From Nevskiaceae bacterium (GTDB taxonomy: Bacteria; Pseudomonadota; Gammaproteobacteria; Steroidobacterales; Steroidobacteraceae): a stretch of DNA of 64,000 nucleotides. The notes beneath the pieces are model-generated. The model was not told where the DNA came from and made no database searches. It saw only the letters and a program-made list of their open reading frames with translations. Positions 23,437 through 34,197 of the stretch are shown in pieces; the first letter of the stretch is position 1, and each line of letters starts with the position of its first letter. Both the position numbers and the translations under genes were made by a program. The stretch is taken from positions 816,001-880,000 of the forward strand of contig JACKOV010000002.1 of NCBI GenBank assembly GCA_024234075.1. Direction: 5' to 3'.

Positions 23437-24591
23437 ATGGATCGTGACCAGGCGATCAAGCTGATGCAGGATCTGCTGCGGCGGGTCGTGGAGAAGAAAG
23501 CCTCGGATCTGTTCATCACCGCGGGCTTCCCGCCGGCGATCAAGATCGACGGCGAGGTGCGCCCGCAGAGCGAGCGCGCGCTGTCGGCAGAGCATGCGGC
23601 GACGCTGACGCGGGCGATCATGAACGATCGTCAGACCAAGGAATTCGACGCGACCAAGGAGTGCAACTTCGCGATCGCGCCGCCCGGCATCGGCCGCTTC
23701 CGTGTCAATGCCTTCGTGCAGCAGGGCAGCATCGGCTGCGTGCTGCGCCTGATCAACAGCAAGATCCCGACCGTCGAGGAGCTCGATCTGCCGCCGGTCC
23801 TGAAGGAGGTCGTGCTGTCCAAGCGAGGCCTGGTGATCCTGGTCGGCGGCACCGGCTCGGGCAAGTCGACCTCGCTGGCGGCGATGGTCGGCTACCGCAA
23901 CGAAAAGACCCGCGGCCACATCGTCACGATCGAAGACCCGGTCGAGTATGTGCACCAGCACAAGGGCTGCGTGATCACCCACCGCGAGATCGGCGTCGAC
24001 ACCGAATCCTGGCATGCGGCGCTGAAGAACACGCTGCGGCAGGCGCCGGACGTGATCCTGATCGGCGAGATCCGCGACCGCGAGACGATGGAATACGGCA
24101 TCCAGTTCGCCGAGACCGGCCATCTGGTGCTGGCGACGCTGCACGCCAACAGCGCCAACCAGGCGCTCGATCGCATCATCAACTTCTTCCCGGACGAGCG
24201 CCGCGAGCAGTTGCTGATGGATCTGTCGCTGAACATCCGCGCGCTGATCTCGCAGCGACTGGTCCCGCGCGAATCCGGCGGGCGCATCGCGGCGATCGAG
24301 ATCATGCTCAATTCGCCGCTGATCCAGGACCTGATCTTCAAGGGCGAGGTCGCCAAGATCAAGGAAGTGATGTCGCGTTCGACGCGGCTCGGCATGCGCA
24401 CTTTCGACCAGGCGCTGTTCGAGCTGTACGAGACCGGCTTCATTTCCTTCGAGGACGCGATCCGCAACGCCGATTCAAAGAACGAACTGCGCCTGCGCGT
24501 GAAGCTCGAGAGCAAGCGCGAGGCCAAGAACGTCGACGACTCCGGGGGGCTGCAACTGCTCGATGACGAGGAGCGCGGCAGAGCGCTCTGA
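23437..24591 (+). CDS. pilU: PilT-family ATPase PilU
   Basis: A 384-residue cytosolic ATPase that assists PilT-dependent retraction; Pseudomonas PilU has 382. It shows KKASDLFITAGFPP, Walker A GGTGSGKSTS, Walker B LIGEIRD and HANSANQALDRI, and lacks the AIRNLIRE motif (LNSPLIQDLIFKG instead). GAGGG lies seven nt before the ATG at 23437. The C-terminal 30 residues are acidic and polar, as usual for PilU. Confidence 0.95.
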   Translation: MDRDQAIKLMQDLLRRVVEKKASDLFITAGFPPAIKIDGEVRPQSERALSAEHAATLTRAIMNDRQTKEFDATKECNFAIAPPGIGRFRVNAFVQQGSIGCVLRLINSKIPTVEELDLPPVLKEVVLSKRGLVILVGGTGSGKSTSLAAMVGYRNEKTRGHIVTIEDPVEYVHQHKGCVITHREIGVDTESWHAALKNTLRQAPDVILIGEIRDRETMEYGIQFAETGHLVLATLHANSANQALDRIINFFPDERREQLLMDLSLNIRALISQRLVPRESGGRIAAIEIMLNSPLIQDLIFKGEVAKIKEVMSRSTRLGMRTFDQALFELYETGFISFEDAIRNADSKNELRLRVKLESKREAKNVDDSGGLQLLDDEERGRAL

Positions 24592-24613
24592 ACGACGCCC
24601 GGGGATGACATAG

Positions 24614-25756
<1,143 letters not shown>

Positions 25757-25808
25757 CGGCGCCGGCGATCCGGCCCGCCCTATTCGCCGCCCGTCTCCGG
25801 GGCGGGCC

Positions 25809-28800
25809 TCAACGCTCGATGCGGTATTGCACGCCCACCCGTGACGAGTCGGTGGCGCTCTGCGCCTCGAGCGAGAGCGAGTCGGAGATCCGGTAGATCA
25901 GTTTCACCACCTCGCCGGGCTTGAACAGCCCGACGCCGTAGCTGACGAACACCCGCGGCGAGAGATACTGGCCGATGGTCAGTGCCGCACCGCCGAGCGC
26001 ATCGTCCTCGGCGATGCCGAGTTCGTCGACCCCGAGTCGATGACCGACGCTGCGGGCGAGCAGGCCGCCGGCAGCGGTGCCGAGCGAACGGGCCGCCGAC
26101 TGCAGGGTGTCGCCTTCGGCATCGCCCTGGGAGATGGCATCCAGCGGCTTGCCGGTGACCAGCCAGGCGAGCGCATTGGCCTGGCCCATCGGTGGCGTGG
26201 AGAACACTTCGAGCTGCGGCGTACGGGCGCGTCCGGTGACCCGCAGCCCCGCGGTGACCTCGCCGATCACTCGCACAGCGACGATGTTCAGGTTCGGATC
26301 GTCGAGCGGCAGCGCGGCATACAGCAACTGGCCCTGGCGTATGGTCAGATCCTGGCCGTAGGCCTGATAACGGCCTGCGACCCGGATCTCGCCCGATGCG
26401 GTCGTGACCTGGCCGGGGCTTTCGCTGACCCGCAGGCCGCCGCTGACGCGCGCCTTGAGCCCGAAACCGGCGAGGTCGACGGCCTGGCCGAGCTCCAGGT
26501 CGACGGTCGCAAACAGCGGCAGTACGCCGCCGGCTGCATCGCCCGCCGGATCATCGATCACCACCACGTCCGGCGATGCGGACTGGGCGCCGTCGCCGCG
26601 CGGCAGGCGTTGCAGATCGATCTGGGCGGTCGGGATCGCGAGCTTGCCGGTGACCTCGAGACGCCGGTCGTCGACCTTGATGCGCAGCTCGGGCGTGACG
26701 AGCACATGGGCGCCTGGACGGTCGGCAGCGAGAAAGCTCCGGCCGCTGAGCTGCGCCTGGCCGCGGCCTTCGCGGTGTGCGGTGCCGGTGACCGACAGTT
26801 CGCCGTCGCCGGAGCGCACCCCGCCGTCGAGCTGCACGCTGCCGTCGGCCTGCGGCGTGATCCGCAGATGCCCGGCACGCAATGCGATGCCGAGGTCGGG
26901 CACATCGGCTGCCAGGTCCTCGGCCAGCACGCTGCCTTCGATCTCCGGTCGATCGAGCGTTCCGCCGAGGCCGAGATCGAGCTGCAGGCGGCCGTCGACG
27001 TTCGCGAGCTGCGGCGCGAATGCGCCGACGACGGCCAGGCTCGGCAAGCTCGCCTGCAGGCGGCCGTCGAGCGTCGTAAGCGCGGTGCCGAGGCCGGCGG
27101 CCGCCAGGCTGGCGTCGATGTGGCCGCGTTCGTCGAGCCCGGCAGTCAGCGTGGCGCGGGCATCGCGGCCGGTGAACGCGGCGTCGAGTTGCAGGCCGCG
27201 GAAATCCAGCAGGCGCGCAGACGAAGCGTCGCTTTCCCCGTCTACGGCGAGACTGATCCGCCCGCCGGCGGCGCGCAGTTCGGCCGTACCCTGCAGGCTG
27301 CCGTCGGCGTTGCGGACGATGCGCCCCTGGCCGTCGATCTGGCCGGTGATGTTCACCGGCATGGCGGTGGGTGCGAGTGCGGCGATCAGCCCGAGCGGCA
27401 GGTGCTGCAGTTGGTAACCGGCTTGCAGCGCACCGTCGAGCTGGCCCTGGCCGTCCAGGCAAAGCCGCATGTCGCGATCGGCCAGGCAGGCCGTTTGCAG
27501 CTCGAACGCCCGGGTCGCGCCGTTCCAGGCCGCCTGTACCGGTCGTTCGAGTTCGAGTCGGGTGAGATCCGTTGCGTCGAGGACCAGTCGTGCGATTTCG
27601 CCTCGCCAGTCGGCGCCTTGCAGCGCGCCACTGAGAGACAGCGTGGTCGATGCGGGTCGGCCACGCGCCTCGAGTTCGAGGCGGTGCGCCGCCGCTGCGC
27701 CCTGCGCGCGCAATTCGAGCGCCGAGAACTCGGCGTCGCCGGCCCGCAGCCCGCCGAGGACGAGCCGCAGCTCGCCGCGCGGCTCGAGAGGCTGTGCGAC
27801 ATCCAGGGTCAGCTCGAGCGTGTCGGTCGCGGTGCCGTCGAAAGCCAGCGCCCGGCCATCGGCGCGACCGGTGATCTCGAGCGCAGGCCAATGGCCGGAG
27901 GCCTGCGCTCGCGCCTCCAGGCTGCCGCGACCGCCCGGCAACCAGTCGTCGAGGTCCGGCACGTCGAGGCGCAGTGTGGCATCGAAGCGTTTGCCGCTGG
28001 TGCCGTCGAGACGCAGGCGGCTGGCGCCGGAGCGCAGTTCCAGCGCACCGGCGAGCCGCAGCTGTGGTGCCAACTGCAGATCGGCGCGCCCGGCCACCGC
28101 CCGGCCGCGCAGGTGACCGCGCAGATCGTCGATTCGCAGGCTCGCGCTGCTGTCGGCGAGGTCGGTGAAGCGGCCGTCGCTGCGGAGCGCGAAGCTCAGC
28201 CGGCCGGGCCAGCCGGCCAGCAGTGCACCGGGATCGAAATCGCGCGCCTGCGCCCGGGCCTGCCAGTGCAGTGTGTCGCCGAAAGTCAGTTCGGCCTGCG
28301 CACCGAGCCGTCCGCCGGGCTGCACGACGTCGAGTTGCTGGATGTTCAGGCCCGACGGGTTGCCGCTGAGCGCCAGCCGTATGTCGGCCAGGCGACGCGG
28401 CGGGCCGGCGGCGAATGCGGCGCGCGCGCTGTAGCGCTCGAAGCTGCCCTCGGCGTGAGCGGTGCCGTGACTGTGCAGCGGCTGGCCGGCGAGCGCTGCA
28501 GGCAGGACGACGTCGCGCCAGTCCAGGTCGAGCCGCGCCTCGATCGGCTGTCGTGCCAGCCGCAGCTCGCCGACGGCCTGCAGCCGACCGTTGCCGTTCG
28601 CCAGCGATGCATCGAAGGCGAGGCCGTCGTCGCGCCGGGTGATGCGCAAGGGTTGCAGTGCGATCGTGGCATCGTCGATGCGCAGCGTCCCGCTCGCGGT
28701 CCCGCCGTCGAGGTCGCCCTGACCTTCGAGCCGGGCCGCCAGCCGGCCGATGTTCGAATCCGGCAGCAGTCGCGCGCGGGGATCGAACGCGGGAACGTCC

Positions 28801-29621
28801 AGCGAGAAATGCCAGGGCAGGCGGCTCTGTGGTTGCTGCTGCAGTCCGAGCCGCAGCGCGGCGGCCAGTGGTTCGCGCAGCTGCAACTCCAGCTCGCCGA
28901 GCGTGCCGCGGGTGCGACCGGCGAGCGTGCCCGCGAAGCGCTGCGTGCCGGCCTGCCAATCGAAGCGGCCTTCGCCGCGACCGGTGAACACGCCGGCGGC
29001 ATGGTCCAGCGTGGCCGCGAAATGCAGCTCGCCGTCGGGCGCGAGCAGATCGAGCTGTTCGACATGTACGCCGGCGCTGTCCCAGGCCAGCCGCGCCGTG
29101 GCCGTGTCGATGCGCAGCTGTTCCTGGCCGTCCTGTCGCAGTACCAGGTCGTGCAATGACACCCTGTCGAATCGCAGGTCGATGGGAGGCTCGAGCGAGA
29201 ACAGTGCATCGTCCGGTGGTTCGGTCGATTCACTGCGATCGATGCCGACCTGCTGCAGTTCGAGGTCGGTGATGTGCACCCGACCGGCGAGCAATGCCCG
29301 CACGACCCAGTCGAGTCGTGCCCGGCCGATGCGCAGATCGAGCCCGGCTGCCGGATCGTGGTAGCGCAGTTCCTGCAGTGTCAGCGGCCCGAGCAGGGTG
29401 CCGTCGACCAGCGTCGCCGCAAAGCGCCCGCCGGAAAGGGGGGTGGCCTGGCGCAGCGCCAGACGGGTGCCGCTGGGGGTCGACACCATCCAGGTCAGGG
29501 TCCCGATCAGCAGCACCAGCAGCCCGAACAGCACGGCGGCCACGGCGAGTGGCCAGTTTCGGCGGCCGGCCGTCGTTGCCGCGGGGTCGTCGCGGTCCGG
29601 GGTGTCGGTCGTGGCGTTCAC
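25809..29621 (-). CDS. tamB: Translocation and assembly module protein TamB
   Basis: A 1270-residue envelope protein. A single N-terminal membrane anchor (about residues 22-42) is followed by a long repetitive beta-rich body of the AsmA/TamB type and the C-terminal DUF490 domain, ending SSRVGVQYRIER. It bridges inner and outer membranes, works with TamA in outer-membrane protein insertion and probably carries phospholipids. GTG at 29621 overlaps the tamA stop (GTGA); the open frame continues far upstream only as a shadow of tamA. The length is close to that of E. coli TamB. Confidence 0.95.
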   Translation of the reverse strand: MNATTDTPDRDDPAATTAGRRNWPLAVAAVLFGLLVLLIGTLTWMVSTPSGTRLALRQATPLSGGRFAATLVDGTLLGPLTLQELRYHDPAAGLDLRIGRARLDWVVRALLAGRVHITDLELQQVGIDRSESTEPPDDALFSLEPPIDLRFDRVSLHDLVLRQDGQEQLRIDTATARLAWDSAGVHVEQLDLLAPDGELHFAATLDHAAGVFTGRGEGRFDWQAGTQRFAGTLAGRTRGTLGELELQLREPLAAALRLGLQQQPQSRLPWHFSLDVPAFDPRARLLPDSNIGRLAARLEGQGDLDGGTASGTLRIDDATIALQPLRITRRDDGLAFDASLANGNGRLQAVGELRLARQPIEARLDLDWRDVVLPAALAGQPLHSHGTAHAEGSFERYSARAAFAAGPPRRLADIRLALSGNPSGLNIQQLDVVQPGGRLGAQAELTFGDTLHWQARAQARDFDPGALLAGWPGRLSFALRSDGRFTDLADSSASLRIDDLRGHLRGRAVAGRADLQLAPQLRLAGALELRSGASRLRLDGTSGKRFDATLRLDVPDLDDWLPGGRGSLEARAQASGHWPALEITGRADGRALAFDGTATDTLELTLDVAQPLEPRGELRLVLGGLRAGDAEFSALELRAQGAAAAHRLELEARGRPASTTLSLSGALQGADWRGEIARLVLDATDLTRLELERPVQAAWNGATRAFELQTACLADRDMRLCLDGQGQLDGALQAGYQLQHLPLGLIAALAPTAMPVNITGQIDGQGRIVRNADGSLQGTAELRAAGGRISLAVDGESDASSARLLDFRGLQLDAAFTGRDARATLTAGLDERGHIDASLAAAGLGTALTTLDGRLQASLPSLAVVGAFAPQLANVDGRLQLDLGLGGTLDRPEIEGSVLAEDLAADVPDLGIALRAGHLRITPQADGSVQLDGGVRSGDGELSVTGTAHREGRGQAQLSGRSFLAADRPGAHVLVTPELRIKVDDRRLEVTGKLAIPTAQIDLQRLPRGDGAQSASPDVVVIDDPAGDAAGGVLPLFATVDLELGQAVDLAGFGLKARVSGGLRVSESPGQVTTASGEIRVAGRYQAYGQDLTIRQGQLLYAALPLDDPNLNIVAVRVIGEVTAGLRVTGRARTPQLEVFSTPPMGQANALAWLVTGKPLDAISQGDAEGDTLQSAARSLGTAAGGLLARSVGHRLGVDELGIAEDDALGGAALTIGQYLSPRVFVSYGVGLFKPGEVVKLIYRISDSLSLEAQSATDSSRVGVQYRIER

Positions 29622-31453
29622 AGATCCGGACCGATGATCACGTGGAAGCGCAGGCCGTCGTCGTCGAGAGCGGTGCGCACCGGCACCGCCAGGTCCAGGC
29701 GCACCAGACCGACCGGTGACTTCCAGCGCACGCCGACGCCGGCGCCGACATTGGCCGAAAAGCCGGAGCTGAACGCGTCGCCGGCATCGACGAACACGGC
29801 GGCACCCCAGCGTTCGAGGAAATAGTGTTCGTACTCCACGCTGGCCACGGCGAGCCGTCGTCCGCCGATCACGCCGCCGGTCTCGTTGCGCTCGCCGATG
29901 GCCTGGTAGTCGAAGCCGCGTACCGAGCGGTCGCCACCGGCAAAAAACCGCAGTTCGGGCGGCAGAGCGTCGAAGTTGCCGGTCGTCAGCACACCGAGCG
30001 AAGCTCGCAGGATCAGCCGCGAAGCCTCGCCGGCCGGCCGCACCCAGCGCGCGTCGGCGCGCAACTGCGCCAGCGAGGTGTCCGACAGCAGCGCCGGCGA
30101 TGCGAGCCGCAAGCCGTAGCTCACCGCGAGTCCGCGTTGGGGAAACAGCAGGTTGTCGGCGCGTTTGCGTTCGAGCAGCGCTTCGGCGAACAGCAGTTGC
30201 GAGCTGCGTCGTTCGTCGGCGACCGTGAAGTCGCCGTCCAGGTACTGCAGTCCGAGGGTGCGTCCGTAGCCGTGCCAGAGGTCGAGCACTTCGGAGGCCG
30301 ACAGTCGCGACAATCGCGAGTGGGTGGTGTCGGTCACTTCGTCGTGATAGCCGGCGACGAAGTCGTAGTAACGGTTGTGCTGCCCGGGCCGCGGAATCCG
30401 GTAGCGGCTGCTGGCGGCCTGCAGACGCGACGAGTATTCGATCTCGGCGCTCCATTTGTGGCCGCGGTCGTTGACCCAGCGTCGATCGATCCCGAGCTTG
30501 CCGCCCGGCCCGGAGTCGGTGCTGACGTAGGCCGCGGCGCGGTAGATCGTGCGCTTGGCCGGTGCCAGCAATACGTCCACCGGCACCTGCCCGTCCTGCC
30601 GCCCGGCCAGATTCGGCTGGACGGACACGATCGAGAAATAGTCGGCGTCGATCAGTCGTTGCTGCAGCTTCAGCAGCTCGTCGACCGAGTACCAGGCATC
30701 CGCTTCCCAGGGTACGTAGCGTTGCAGCATCTGCTCCGGAAACTGCGCTTGCGAGAAGTTCACCGCACCGATCCGGTAACGCTGGCCGCCGTCCCAGGCC
30801 AGGTCGATCGCGGCGCTGCGGGCGGCCCGAGTCACCTCGACGCGGTGACGTTCCAGCGAGGCATCGAAGAAGCCGCTGCTCTGCAGCGTTGCGGCGATCC
30901 GTGCCTTGCTGGCCTCGTACTGGGCATGATCGAGCGGCTCGCCGATGCGTGGCTGGAACGTCGCCAGCGCCTCGCGCACCGGTGCGAACTCTGCGGCCGG
31001 GCCGGCGACCTCGATCCGTGATCGTTCGACCACGACCCGCGGTCCCGGGGTCACGGCGAAGCGTGCCTGCCAGCGTTCGCCGCCGCCCGTGGCGGTGCCG
31101 GCGACCGTCGCTTCGTAGTAGCCGTAGGGTTCGAGGCCGCGGCGGATCTGCTGCTCGCCGCGAGCGACGAGGCGGCGCAGTTGTGCCGTCGTGACGGTCC
31201 GGCCGGTGAATTGCTGCAGCTCGAGGCTGGCGCGGGCCGCGGCGGCGAGTTCGGCGTCGATCCCGGTGATTTCGATCGTGGCCTCGATCGCCGCAGGGGC
31301 GGCATCGCGGCGGGGCGCCGGCGGCTCGGTCGCGCCGGTCCGGGCCGGAACGAATGCGAGCACGAGTGCGAGCCCGAGCGCGAGCCGGCGCGCCGGCTGC
31401 TGCCGGTGCAGGTACGGAGCGGCGGTGCTCGGTCGCGGGATCCTCATGTCCAT
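29618..31453 (-). CDS. tamA: Outer-membrane assembly factor TamA (Omp85 family)
   Basis: A 611-residue outer-membrane protein. The signal peptide spans residues 1-45, ending ARTGA. Three POTRA domains follow to about residue 300; the first has ITGIDAELAAAARASLEL and the second RSRIEVAGPA. A 16-strand barrel then has the conserved RFFAGGDRSVRGFDY loop and a C-terminal strand ending RFHVIIGPDL. I chose ATG at 31453; ATG at 31447 is also possible. It is paired with tamB by a GTGA overlap and diverges from a DUF2058 gene over about 160 bp. Confidence 0.95.
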   Translation of the reverse strand: MDMRIPRPSTAAPYLHRQQPARRLALGLALVLAFVPARTGATEPPAPRRDAAPAAIEATIEITGIDAELAAAARASLELQQFTGRTVTTAQLRRLVARGEQQIRRGLEPYGYYEATVAGTATGGGERWQARFAVTPGPRVVVERSRIEVAGPAAEFAPVREALATFQPRIGEPLDHAQYEASKARIAATLQSSGFFDASLERHRVEVTRAARSAAIDLAWDGGQRYRIGAVNFSQAQFPEQMLQRYVPWEADAWYSVDELLKLQQRLIDADYFSIVSVQPNLAGRQDGQVPVDVLLAPAKRTIYRAAAYVSTDSGPGGKLGIDRRWVNDRGHKWSAEIEYSSRLQAASSRYRIPRPGQHNRYYDFVAGYHDEVTDTTHSRLSRLSASEVLDLWHGYGRTLGLQYLDGDFTVADERRSSQLLFAEALLERKRADNLLFPQRGLAVSYGLRLASPALLSDTSLAQLRADARWVRPAGEASRLILRASLGVLTTGNFDALPPELRFFAGGDRSVRGFDYQAIGERNETGGVIGGRRLAVASVEYEHYFLERWGAAVFVDAGDAFSSGFSANVGAGVGVRWKSPVGLVRLDLAVPVRTALDDDGLRFHVIIGPDL

Positions 31454-31611
31454 ATTGAACGACGAAATCCTCGGCGCCTGCCGTAGGCCGAGACTGCAAT
31501 GACTCTTGCGGCAGGCCGCGAGGGGCTCGTGTCGGCCGCCGGGGTGGCTGCCTCGGCGAGGGCGGCTCGCGTAAGATTGCCGGCCTCCGCAAGGCGATCG
31601 AGAACACCCCG

Positions 31612-32214
31612 ATGAGCATGTCCCTGCGCGACCAGTTGCTGGCTGCCGGCCTCGGCAGCAAGCAGCAGGCGAAAAAGGCCCAAGACGATGTGCAGCGCAA
31701 CCGTCACCGGCAGCAGCACCAACAGCGCCGGCCGCAGGTCGGCGGCGGCGCACCGGCCGGCCGGCTGGCGCCCGGGTCGGCCGCGCAGCGTGCCGAGGCG
31801 GCCAAGCGTGCGCGCGACCTCGAGCTCGAGCGCAAGAAGCGCGACAAGGCGGAGCGCAAGGAACGCGCCGCGGCGGTCCGGCAGATCATCGAGCAGCATG
31901 CGCTACCGGCCCTCGAGAGCGACGATTACTACAACTTCGTGCACGACGGTCGCATCGCCCGCATTGCCGTCGATGCCGCGCGGCGGGCATCGCTGATCGC
32001 CGGCACCTTGGCCATCGCGCGTACCCATGGCCGGTATTTCGTCGTGCCTGCGGACAGTCTGGAGAAGATCCGCGAGCGCGATCCGCGGGCCGTGGTCGCC
32101 CACCATGTACCGGGCGCTGCGGCGGCAACTGCCACCGCGGATGCGGCCAGCGCGACCGGTGACGAAACAGACCCCTACGCTCGCTTCAAGGTTCCCGACG
32201 ACCTGGTCTGGTAA
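31612..32214 (+). CDS. DUF2058 (YaiL-type) protein
   Basis: A 200-residue nuclear-like basic protein starting MSMSLRDQLLAAGLGSKQQA. A long charged coiled coil (residues 20-90, Lys/Arg/Glu rich) is followed by a compact C-terminal domain with YYNFVHDGRIARI and GRYFVVPAD. This is the usual layout of the DUF2058 family, whose function is unsettled. It stands alone between the tamA promoter region and the convergent pyrK-like gene. ATG at 31618 is an alternative start. Confidence 0.88.
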   Translation: MSMSLRDQLLAAGLGSKQQAKKAQDDVQRNRHRQQHQQRRPQVGGGAPAGRLAPGSAAQRAEAAKRARDLELERKKRDKAERKERAAAVRQIIEQHALPALESDDYYNFVHDGRIARIAVDAARRASLIAGTLAIARTHGRYFVVPADSLEKIRERDPRAVVAHHVPGAAAATATADAASATGDETDPYARFKVPDDLVW

Positions 32215-32260
32215 CGACGCCGGTCGACAGGCAGGCCTTGCTCGATGCAGCGGGCGGCGC

Positions 32261-33166
32261 TCAGTCGCCAAACACGGTCTCGGCATCGAACACCGGACCA
32301 TCGACGCAGACGCGCTTCATCGCCGGCCCGTCCGGCGTGCGCAGCTTGACGACGCAACCGGCGCAGCCGCCGACCGCGCAAGCCATGAACTCCTCGAGCG
32401 AGACCTGGCAAGGAAGGCCATGGCGCCGCGCGACCGCGGCAGTCGCCGCCAGCATCGGCGTCGGCCCGCAGGCGAAGACCGCCACCTGGTCACGTGCCTC
32501 GGCCGTGAGCGAGCCGAGCCAGGCATCGGCCAGCTCGGTCACGAAGCCGTCGAAACAGCCAGCAAAACCACTGCGGCTCGCGAGCCGGCTGGGGATGCCC
32601 CAGGCGTCGAGCAGCGGCATGGCGGCGATGGTGCCGGCGGGCATGCCGGGCACGAGGATGGTCGAGGGACGGGCACGGAACGGGAACGGGATTTCCGAGC
32701 CCATCAGCACCAGTGGCCGCCAGCTCGCACGCCGGTCGGCGAGCAGCGTCTCGGCGAGGAAGACCATCGGCGGGATGCCGACACCGCCGCCGATCAGCAG
32801 CGTCCGCGGTCGTTCCGGCTGCGGCGCGAAGCCCTGGCCGATCGGCCCGAGCACCGACAGGATGTCGCCGACGCGGCGGCGGGCGAGCGCCGCAAGGCCC
32901 GCGCCGAGCACTTTGTACAGCACTTCGATCCAGCCCGCTTCCGGGTTGCTGCGCATGATCGATAGCGGCCGGCGCATCGGGATGTCGTCGTCGCAGCGCA
33001 AGTGTACGAAACTGCCCGGCTTGGCCCGCGCCGCACAGCGCGGTGCCTCGATCCGCAGGATCCATTGCTCGCCCGGGTGGGCCTCGTGCGACAGCACGCG
33101 GCCGTCTTCGAGGCAGATCGAACCGCGGTGTGCCGGATGCGTCGGCAGCGCAGCGGCGCTGTTCAC
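32261..33166 (-). CDS. PyrK-like dihydroorotate dehydrogenase electron-transfer subunit
   Basis: A 301-residue iron-sulfur flavoprotein. The FAD-binding beta barrel shows RRPLSIM and the NAD-binding part LLIGGGVGIPPMVF and VFACGPTPML. The [2Fe-2S] cluster ligands are in FMACAVGGCAGCVVKL and KRVCVDG. In class 1B enzymes PyrK passes electrons from PyrD to NAD. GTG at 33166 overlaps the pyrB stop (GTGA), tying it to pyrimidine synthesis. No pyrD lies in the window. Related ferredoxin reductases share the fold, so the partner is uncertain. Confidence 0.85.
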   Translation of the reverse strand: MNSAAALPTHPAHRGSICLEDGRVLSHEAHPGEQWILRIEAPRCAARAKPGSFVHLRCDDDIPMRRPLSIMRSNPEAGWIEVLYKVLGAGLAALARRRVGDILSVLGPIGQGFAPQPERPRTLLIGGGVGIPPMVFLAETLLADRRASWRPLVLMGSEIPFPFRARPSTILVPGMPAGTIAAMPLLDAWGIPSRLASRSGFAGCFDGFVTELADAWLGSLTAEARDQVAVFACGPTPMLAATAAVARRHGLPCQVSLEEFMACAVGGCAGCVVKLRTPDGPAMKRVCVDGPVFDAETVFGD

Positions 33167-34197
33167 GGTCGCGGTCCTCGTTGCCGCCAGTCTGCCGCAT
33201 CCTTGCCGGTAGACAGGGCCGGCGAGCTGCGGCCCGCGATCACGGCCTCGAGCACCGCCATGCGCACCGCGACACCGTTACGTACCTGGTCGCGGATCAC
33301 GGACTGCGGTCCATCGGCGACCTGGGAAGCGATCTCGATGCCGCGATTCATCGGCTGCGGATGCATGACGATGGCGTCGGGCCGTGCGGCAGCCAGCCGC
33401 TGCGGCGTCAGTCCCCATTCGGCAAAGTACTCCGCGGCACCGGGGATCGCAGCTTCGGTCATCCGCTCTTTCTGGATGCGCAGCATCATCACCACGTCGC
33501 AGCCGGCGATGCCGTCTTCGAGCCGGTGGAAGCGGGCGCAGCCGCCGAACTCCTGTTCGTTCGGCATCAGCGCCGGTGGTGCGACCAGGCGGATGTCGGT
33601 CGCGCCCAGGGTCGCGAACGCGTGCCAGGCGGAACGCGCGACCCGCGAATGGCGCACGTCGCCGACGATCGCGATCGACAGGCCGGCGATGCGGCCCTTG
33701 TGCTGCAGGATGGTCAGCGTGTCGAGCAGGCCCTGGGTGGGGTGGGCGTAGTTGCCGGCGCCGCCTGAGAGGACACTGACGTGGGCCGCGACGTTGCGGG
33801 CGACGAGGTCGGGCACGTCGGTTTGCGCGTCGCGCAGCACGAAGACGTCGACATGCAGGGATTCGAGCGTACGGATGGTGTCGAGCATGCTCTCGCCCTT
33901 GAGACGCGAGGAGAGCTGCATCTCGATGCTGGCGACGTCGGCACCCAGCCGCTGTGCTGCGAGCTCGAACGACACGCGGGTGCGGGTCGAGGGTTCGGTG
34001 AACAAGGTCGCGACCGTGATGCCCTGCAGCGCCTGGCTGCGCGCCGGTGGGGTGCCGAGCGGCCGCGAGTAGTGCTGGGCGCGCTCGAGCAGCCGCTCGA
34101 GCAGCGCGCGCGGCAGGCCCTCGAGCGTCAGCAGATGGCGCAGGCTGCCGTCGGCGTGCAGCGCCGGCGCGCGTTCGTGAGACTGCTGGTTCATCAT
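33163..34197 (-). CDS. pyrB: Aspartate carbamoyltransferase catalytic subunit
   Basis: A 344-residue enzyme for the first committed step of pyrimidine synthesis, joining carbamoyl phosphate and aspartate. The carbamoyl-phosphate loop is FTEPSTRTRVSFE. The Lys loop is SSRLKGES, with HPTQGLLD and HPQPMNRGIE further on. The ATG at 34197 overlaps the ruvX stop (ATGA) and GAGGGAGA precedes it. The usual pyrR is not present between ruvX and pyrB, and pyrC does not follow; a PyrK-like gene does. Confidence 0.96.
   Translation of the reverse strand: MMNQQSHERAPALHADGSLRHLLTLEGLPRALLERLLERAQHYSRPLGTPPARSQALQGITVATLFTEPSTRTRVSFELAAQRLGADVASIEMQLSSRLKGESMLDTIRTLESLHVDVFVLRDAQTDVPDLVARNVAAHVSVLSGGAGNYAHPTQGLLDTLTILQHKGRIAGLSIAIVGDVRHSRVARSAWHAFATLGATDIRLVAPPALMPNEQEFGGCARFHRLEDGIAGCDVVMMLRIQKERMTEAAIPGAAEYFAEWGLTPQRLAAARPDAIVMHPQPMNRGIEIASQVADGPQSVIRDQVRNGVAVRMAVLEAVIAGRSSPALSTGKDAADWRQRGPRP

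Noticed and set aside
26040..29159. 1039-codon open frame on the plus strand
   Set aside because: Antisense shadow of tamB; Arg/Ala/Gln-rich without motifs or a ribosome site.
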